Shown one piece after another: positions 23,853-28,430 of a stretch of 28,430 bases of DNA. The DNA comes from a virus, in IMG/VR virus record IMGVR_UViG_3300047554_000118, positions 1-28,430 of that record, one strand, 5' to 3'. The translations under genes were made by a program, and so were the position numbers. How positions within the stretch are numbered: position 1 is the first letter of the stretch; every line of letters begins with the position of its first letter. Under the pieces are notes generated by a model. The model made no database searches, was not told where the DNA came from, and was given only the letters and a program-made list of their open reading frames with translations.

Positions 23853-24244
23853 TATCGTGTTCTCTCTAGAGTTATATCAAGAGTTAAAGGTCTCTCTGTA
23901 TTAACGATCTTAAATTCTATGGTTATGTCAACAGAATTTTCGTCTTCTAATAATGAGACGATAACATCTATAACTTCAACTCTTGGTTCGTAGTTGTTTA
24001 TGACATCAATAATTGCTCTTCGTAAAGTCGCTTCCAACATTGGAGTAGCTGGTTCGAATAGCAAAGCCATAACGGGAGAACCAATTTCGCTGTGGAATGG
24101 TCTCTCATAGTTTTTAGTAAGTATCAAAGTTTTCAGCGCTGCCTTGATCGCATTGTCATCATATCGGCGTGCAATGTCTTTCGTCACTGGATGTGCAGTG
24201 AAGTTAAAGTCTAAATCAGAGAATATTCTTGTGTTTCTTGCCAT
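23852..24244 (-). CDS. 25: Baseplate wedge subunit gp25
   Basis: gp25 is the small conserved wedge protein that bridges the gp6 ring to the sheath (homologue of W/GpW-type wedge proteins). At 130 residues it equals T4 gp25 (132) in length. It shows DLDFNFTAHPVTKDIARRYD (10-29), then ALKTLILTKNYERPFHSEIG with the family's RPF-G start, and the NNYEPRVEVIDV motif (EPR) near 88-99. It overlaps the gp6 start by one base. Confidence 0.95.
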   Translation of the reverse strand: MARNTRIFSDLDFNFTAHPVTKDIARRYDDNAIKAALKTLILTKNYERPFHSEIGSPVMALLFEPATPMLEATLRRAIIDVINNYEPRVEVIDVIVSLLEDENSVDITIEFKIVNTERPLTLDITLERTR

Positions 24245-24250
24245 AACTAT

Positions 24251-24257
24251 TATTTAG
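24251..24257 (-). promoter_or_regulatory. Possible late promoter-like heptamer before gp25 (CTAAATA)
   Basis: The minus strand reads AACCTAAATAATAG in the 14-base gap before gp25. It is only 7-13 bases from the ATG, too close for a leadered transcript, and would give a nearly leaderless mRNA. I list it because it is in one of the few gaps of this cluster; the evidence is weak. Confidence 0.2.
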
Positions 24258-24258
24258 G

Positions 24259-24543
24259 TTATTCTATTATGGTTTTTGCATTGCCGTCTGCAACTTGGTC
24301 GCCATCAGCAATTGGATCATTTACTCTCGCAGCTGCAAAACCTTCGAAGAAAGTCTTTGCAGCACCTGCTGTTATTTGTCTCTGTGCTCCAATATGCCCT
24401 AGGTGTGGCGCAAACTGGTCACCAACTACACCCACTAACACTCCACCAACATAAGTTTTAACACATTGGATTTTAGCAGTAAGGGCTGTTGGTGGACCAT
24501 CCAAACCCTTACTCAGCGCACCTTTATATGTTAAGTTTGGCAT
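24259..24543 (-). CDS. PAAR-like spike tip protein (gp5.4-type)
   Basis: The 94-residue protein has the pattern of PAAR-motif spike tips that sharpen the cell-puncturing needle: GDQFAPHLGHIGAQRQITAG (41-60), a short AAKTFFEGFAAARVNDPIA, then DGDQVADGNAKTI. The two His near 47 and 50 and further polar residues could bind the tip metal ion, though I cannot confirm the full ligand set. It follows the gp5-type gene by a TAATG overlap, the expected partner. In T4 the analogous tip protein is gp5.4. Confidence 0.85.
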   Translation of the reverse strand: MPNLTYKGALSKGLDGPPTALTAKIQCVKTYVGGVLVGVVGDQFAPHLGHIGAQRQITAGAAKTFFEGFAAARVNDPIADGDQVADGNAKTIIE

Positions 24544-27500
24544 TATGCTTTCTTAGCCTTTGGTGGAATAGTGTCGTGTAAGTAGAATCCTTCAGGAATT
24601 CCAGCAGAGTTTCTGTGGTAAATAGCATCATTAACCATAGTGAAAGCCATCTTTCTAGTACCTTTAGGTCTGTAAGATATGTGAATCCAAGTAGATTCTG
24701 GATAACGATACTCTAGAATAATCTGATCATAAGGCATTAGTTTTTCAAACTTCTGAACAAGCTCATATGTCTTGTTAATCTTATCATTACCTAGAATACC
24801 AATGTCAAAAGCCAAACCTTTGCAGTGGTCAGAATGAGGAGTAGAAATGCCACCAACCTGTCTATAACCAGAGTTGATTCTCCATAGTTTGTTATATCCA
24901 CCGATACCACCTGGAAGTATTTCTAGTGCTGGCTCAAGAATATTTTGGCAAGCCTGAGCTAAGTTACAAACGATCTCTCCGACTGTATAAAGTCTTTCTG
25001 GACCAGTCTTAGACTCTCTTAGCATTTGGTCGACCAATTTATGTTTACCACCAACGCCACCATCAATGACCATACCTAGACTAAAGTTCTTAGATAAAAC
25101 AAAGTCGTTAGTGAAGTTTGTAGTTGCGTAGATAACTTGGCAATCAACTGGAATCTTAGATGAAACGCCACCACTAGGAAGTGGTGCGCTTTCAGAAGCA
25201 ACTGGTGCTGGGGCATTAGGAACACCTTGCAATGTTTCTTTGTTTGATTGCTGACGACCTTCTGGTGTATCCCATTCATCTGGTGTCTCAATAGAAGACT
25301 TGTCTTCAAATTGTCTTTCTGGTGGGATTAGATATGGAACTACAGAATTTACTGGTATTCCAACAGCAGGTGGTGTTAGTTCTACATCAACAGCGCCACT
25401 TGCGCCGTTACCAAACTGCCCTTCAGCATAGTCAGTGTGTAGTGTAGCACCAGCTAAAATATTCATATCTGCCGTTGATTCTAAATTCATATTAACGGAC
25501 TTTTGATTGATATTTGCAGCTTGTATATTAAAATCACCGCCAGCTTTAATCAGCACATCACCACCAGCTGCCATGTAAATATCATTTGCAGCACCAACAG
25601 TTAGATTATTACCAACAGTCAAATTTGCATTTTGAGACACTTCAATATTAGCGTCTGAACGAGCAAAGATGTTTGTATTTCCATCTACTGTTATATTACA
25701 CTCACCTGCAACGTGCACGCATCCATTTCTTTCCATCAAGATAAAATTGTCACCCACAATATAGTTTACTTGTGTGCCTTGAGAATCAATCTCAGTGAAA
25801 GTGCCAGAACGATGGTATGTATGAATGCGTTCTTGACCTGGAGTGTCATCAAATTCTTGAATGTGACCAGACTCAGTTTCATAAACTTTATTGAATGGAT
25901 ACTTTGCGCCAAATGGTGCTTGTGGTTGATCCCAAATACCACCAGAAGCAGTTGGTACACCTTGAACACGAGTGGCGTCTTTTTTATTGATAACTGTACC
26001 TTCTATGATACCTCGAGCAAGACGGTTTGTGTCTGGTTCATTAATATAATCTGGTAGTGGATATTTGTTATTTGGATCTCTAAATCCTGTATTATCTGTG
26101 CCACGTTTGACAGACTCAGGAGAAGGTCCAGGTTTAACAACACCATCTGTTTGTGGTGGTACTGCTATTGGCGCACCAGCATCTTTTTCTACACCACCGT
26201 ATGAATTCTCACCATAAAAGTATTCATAGAATTGTCTTTTTGCTGCAGCGATGTTTGGTACGTTAAATCCAACAGCTTTCTTTGCCGCTTCAAAATAACC
26301 AGGATGTGCACTAGGGTTAACCTTAGGTGGAACCTTTATCTTAAAGTAGAGAGCAGCCACGACCGCTGACACATTAATATCTGTGTCCAAAGAATCTGGA
26401 TTGTTAACAAGATCAAGAGTTATACCAAATTCCTTAGCTTTTTGCTGGAATAGTGTATAGTTTTCTCTGCCAGTTAACCCAATAAATCCACGCCCATAAT
26501 ATTTGCCACCGTCTTCATCTGTCTTGTTACCCAAAAAGTTTTTACCACGAGTAGTTGGTCCATACACCCATGAGAAGAATTCTTCTCTTGACATACCCTT
26601 TTTCTTGGCATTTGAGTACTTTTCTACTTGCTCTGGTGTTGCAAAAGAAAACACCTCTTTCAATCTAGCTGGCGAGTAATTATACGCTTCTTGTTGTGGA
26701 ATCCAAGCACTCTCGCCACCAGCAATACCAAGTAGAGCACACTTTTGTTCTTTTGTAGTAAGACCTACTTTATCACAAGCAGCAAGAAGTGCTTTGATAC
26801 CTTCTTTTGCCTTTGCTTCGTTTGGAGTAGATCTCTTTGGTGGGATCGTTGGAATTGATTGATTGGTATCAGTTTGCTTAACTGGACTGTCTGATATAAC
26901 GATAGGTTTACCGCTACCAGAAAGTACTGGTTCTCCAGTCGTTGTAGTTAGAACTCCCTCGACTTTAGATTGTAGCACTGCGTCTAAGTTAGTTGGCGCT
27001 TCTTTAAATGAGATTATGTTTTCGCCATAACCAGTAACTGCAGAACTAATAGTTATCTCAGTGCCACTGTCAATACTAACAATGAATGTGTTTTCTGGAA
27101 TACCAAAGCCAATAACACGCATGTTGGCTTTTAGACTTCGAGTCAAGTCGACTCTACCCAACTCAGGATCAATGAATGTTAGCTTCTTACCAGTAACTGG
27201 TCCAGCTATAGTTCTAAGTTGAATGTCTTTTATTTTCTCTGTAATTTCACCATCATCATCAGAACCAATAGCAGATGGTGTTCTTGCAATACCACCAACA
27301 GTTCCAAGCATTATAGGATACTGCTGGTCTTCATCGGCATAAGTGATAATAACTGTTGTACCTTCAACTGGACCAATTGGCGTTTGACCAATACCATTCA
27401 TCGCAGCAGATGTTACTGGTTGTAATGGAATAGCCCATGGAAGGTGATTAGTTGGAAGTTGAGTTTTGTCATGGGTATGCAACCCGACAACTCTAACTTG

Positions 27501-27557
27501 ACAACGACCAAGACTTAGCGGATCGTTTCTATTTTCTACAACACCAGTATAAAACAT
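24543..27557 (-). CDS. 5: Baseplate hub spike gp5 with GH19-like lytic domain and C-terminal M15-type peptidase domain
   Basis: This is the cell-puncturing spike with cell-wall activity at the baseplate centre. Domains: OB-fold (1-95, GVVENRNDPLSLGRCQVRVV); a small beta domain (about 113-185); a GH19-like domain (about 245-410) with putative catalytic Glu282 in GIAGGESAW, NYSPARLKEVF (293-303) and KYYGRGFIGLTGRENY (352-367); a gp5C/VgrG-type beta-helix (about 530-705), with repeats like NITVDGNTNIFARSDANIEV; a Pro-rich linker; and an M15-type D-Ala-D-Ala peptidase domain (about 850-970). The last has HSDHCKGLAFDI (908-919; His911, Asp918) and WIHISY (957-962; His959) as zinc ligands. T4 gp5 is 575 residues and carries a GH24 lysozyme instead, so the lytic domain is replaced and a peptidase added. 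The start has an AAGGTT site. PAAR follows by TAATG. Confidence 0.92.
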   Translation of the reverse strand: MFYTGVVENRNDPLSLGRCQVRVVGLHTHDKTQLPTNHLPWAIPLQPVTSAAMNGIGQTPIGPVEGTTVIITYADEDQQYPIMLGTVGGIARTPSAIGSDDDGEITEKIKDIQLRTIAGPVTGKKLTFIDPELGRVDLTRSLKANMRVIGFGIPENTFIVSIDSGTEITISSAVTGYGENIISFKEAPTNLDAVLQSKVEGVLTTTTGEPVLSGSGKPIVISDSPVKQTDTNQSIPTIPPKRSTPNEAKAKEGIKALLAACDKVGLTTKEQKCALLGIAGGESAWIPQQEAYNYSPARLKEVFSFATPEQVEKYSNAKKKGMSREEFFSWVYGPTTRGKNFLGNKTDEDGGKYYGRGFIGLTGRENYTLFQQKAKEFGITLDLVNNPDSLDTDINVSAVVAALYFKIKVPPKVNPSAHPGYFEAAKKAVGFNVPNIAAAKRQFYEYFYGENSYGGVEKDAGAPIAVPPQTDGVVKPGPSPESVKRGTDNTGFRDPNNKYPLPDYINEPDTNRLARGIIEGTVINKKDATRVQGVPTASGGIWDQPQAPFGAKYPFNKVYETESGHIQEFDDTPGQERIHTYHRSGTFTEIDSQGTQVNYIVGDNFILMERNGCVHVAGECNITVDGNTNIFARSDANIEVSQNANLTVGNNLTVGAANDIYMAAGGDVLIKAGGDFNIQAANINQKSVNMNLESTADMNILAGATLHTDYAEGQFGNGASGAVDVELTPPAVGIPVNSVVPYLIPPERQFEDKSSIETPDEWDTPEGRQQSNKETLQGVPNAPAPVASESAPLPSGGVSSKIPVDCQVIYATTNFTNDFVLSKNFSLGMVIDGGVGGKHKLVDQMLRESKTGPERLYTVGEIVCNLAQACQNILEPALEILPGGIGGYNKLWRINSGYRQVGGISTPHSDHCKGLAFDIGILGNDKINKTYELVQKFEKLMPYDQIILEYRYPESTWIHISYRPKGTRKMAFTMVNDAIYHRNSAGIPEGFYLHDTIPPKAKKA

Positions 27558-27569
27558 TATTTTCTAACC

Positions 27570-28430
27570 TTATTCAAAACTTTCTTTAATCAATTCCATA
27601 TGACACTCATGTTCTTTTTTAGTTATATGATGATTGATAGCAGAAATCAAATACTTACCAGAAAACATCTTATCTCTAATATCACGATCGTCTTGTGTTA
27701 TCTGCTCTACTTTATGTAAAGAAACTGAGACTAATTGACCAACAGTATAATCAGTTCGACCTGGGACTGTAATACTAATCTTATTAGACTCTGCAAGTTT
27801 CATTAGAGAAAGTCTCTCTTGGAAAGTTTTAATGTTACTTGTATCTTCAAATCCATTGAATGTATTTAATTGTCTTGGGTAGTTGACCAACAAAGCATTC
27901 GATCTAAACACTAGCTTGTCAGATGTTATTGGGAATTTGTTTAGGTGGTACTGTTTAGTGTATTTGTCAAACATTGTGTATATCTTGACATTATACTTCT
28001 TGTTCGTTAAATCATAAGATATAGCTTTTGAAGCGAATGCTCCACCCATGATTCTGTCCATATAATCAAAACCAGTTGCTATGTTTATGCTGGTGATTCT
28101 TTTAAAATCTTTTTCTACGTTTCTAACTGTGCCACCGCCAGCAACATTGTCTCTGCTGTATCTATCATAAACAAAGTCTTGATACACTTTTTGATCGTAA
28201 AGTGATTCTAAACTAACAAAATTAAACCCATCTCTGTTCTCAAAGAATGTGTAGCTAGGAGAACCGTTTCTGTTAACAGCATTCTCAGTAGCATAAGTGA
28301 TAATCTTAACTGGAGACCAGAAATTTGATATGAATGAAGTGTCTTGTGTTGTTGGTTCTACTTTTAATCGCTTGCTGCTTTGTAGACCATTTAACTTATC
28401 TTTAACGACATCCGTTACAATATCTCCAAC
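27570..28430 (-). CDS. 27: Baseplate hub protein, gp27-like (cut by right window edge)
   Basis: The frame is open from a TAA stop at 27570 to the last base, 286 residues, with the true start beyond the window. An internal GTG at 28185-28187 is not the start, since the reading continues upstream as good coding sequence (NFWSPVKIITYATENAVNRN). The C-terminal part has TVPGRTDYTVGQLVSVSLHK, then FSGKYLISAINHHITKKEHE and CHMELIKESFE, the strand-helix-strand pattern typical of gp27/GpD-type hub proteins. The next gene, 12 bases on, is gp5, its physical partner in the T4 hub (gp27 trimer plus gp5 trimer). I am fairly confident of the hub class but less so of strict gp27 homology. Confidence 0.7.
   Translation of the reverse strand, partial: VGDIVTDVVKDKLNGLQSSKRLKVEPTTQDTSFISNFWSPVKIITYATENAVNRNGSPSYTFFENRDGFNFVSLESLYDQKVYQDFVYDRYSRDNVAGGGTVRNVEKDFKRITSINIATGFDYMDRIMGGAFASKAISYDLTNKKYNVKIYTMFDKYTKQYHLNKFPITSDKLVFRSNALLVNYPRQLNTFNGFEDTSNIKTFQERLSLMKLAESNKISITVPGRTDYTVGQLVSVSLHKVEQITQDDRDIRDKMFSGKYLISAINHHITKKEHECHMELIKESFE

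Noticed and set aside
28185-28187. GTG as start of the hub gene
   Set aside because: The frame stays open and coding-like to the window end, so the start lies outside.
1-28430. tRNA genes, insertion sequences, integrase or attachment sites
   Set aside because: I saw no cloverleaf-like segments, transposase or integrase motifs; the window is filled by structural and accessory genes with only short gaps, none over 300 bases.

Overview
The window is a late structural-gene region of a T4-like, contractile-tailed phage (myovirus). All credible genes lie on the minus strand and are tightly packed, often sharing TAATG or ATGA stop/start junctions, so transcription runs from high to low coordinates. 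The base composition looks moderately AT-rich. Several genes (the DUF4815-type giant protein, the fibre N-terminus beginning [14 protein letters not shown], gp8 and gp18 with glycine-rich inserts, the VRDVSNGAIIN small protein) resemble marine T4-like phages such as cyanomyophages and pelagimyophages more than enterobacterial T4. The host cannot be named from this window; a marine bacterium is an inference.

Layout in transcription order, right to left. (1) Hub and spike: a gp27-like hub protein cut by the window edge, a 1004-residue gp5-type spike with a GH19-like lytic domain plus a C-terminal M15-type peptidase domain, and a PAAR-like tip protein. (2) Wedge: gp25, gp6, a 716-residue protein at the position of T4 gene 7 with five tandem 39-residue repeats, a 149-residue structural protein, and gp8 enlarged by about 500 residues of glycine-rich repeats. 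(3) Peripheral tail: a 2093-residue DUF4815-type protein, a 79-residue coiled-coil protein, a tail fibre ending in four Asn-Cys pairs, and a 259-residue unknown protein. (4) An accessory cassette absent from T4: a radical SAM/SPASM enzyme, a 100-residue unknown protein, a TRAP-type (DctP) solute-binding protein without a signal peptide, and an asparagine-synthase-like PP-loop enzyme. The first three are joined by 4-bp ATGA overlaps. (5) Neck and packaging: gp13, gp14, gp15, then the large terminase gp17 directly, with no gp16 between them. (6) The start of the tail sheath gp18, cut by the left edge and carrying the same type of glycine-rich repeats as gp8.

The order 25-6-(7)-8-(fibres)-13-14-15-17-18 follows T4 closely, so the cassette sits where T4 moves from fibre/whisker genes (12, wac) to the neck. 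Candidate T4-type late promoters (TATAAATA-like) lie before or within several units, often overlapping the stop codon of the preceding gene. Two GC-rich hairpins punctuate the cassette.

The strongest candidate for something undescribed is a post-translational modification system carried in the virion operon: a SPASM radical SAM enzyme with an ATP-pyrophosphatase-type enzyme, next to a tail fibre whose last eight residues alternate Asn and Cys. That link is inference. The enzyme motifs, the fibre C-terminus and the overlaps are directly visible.
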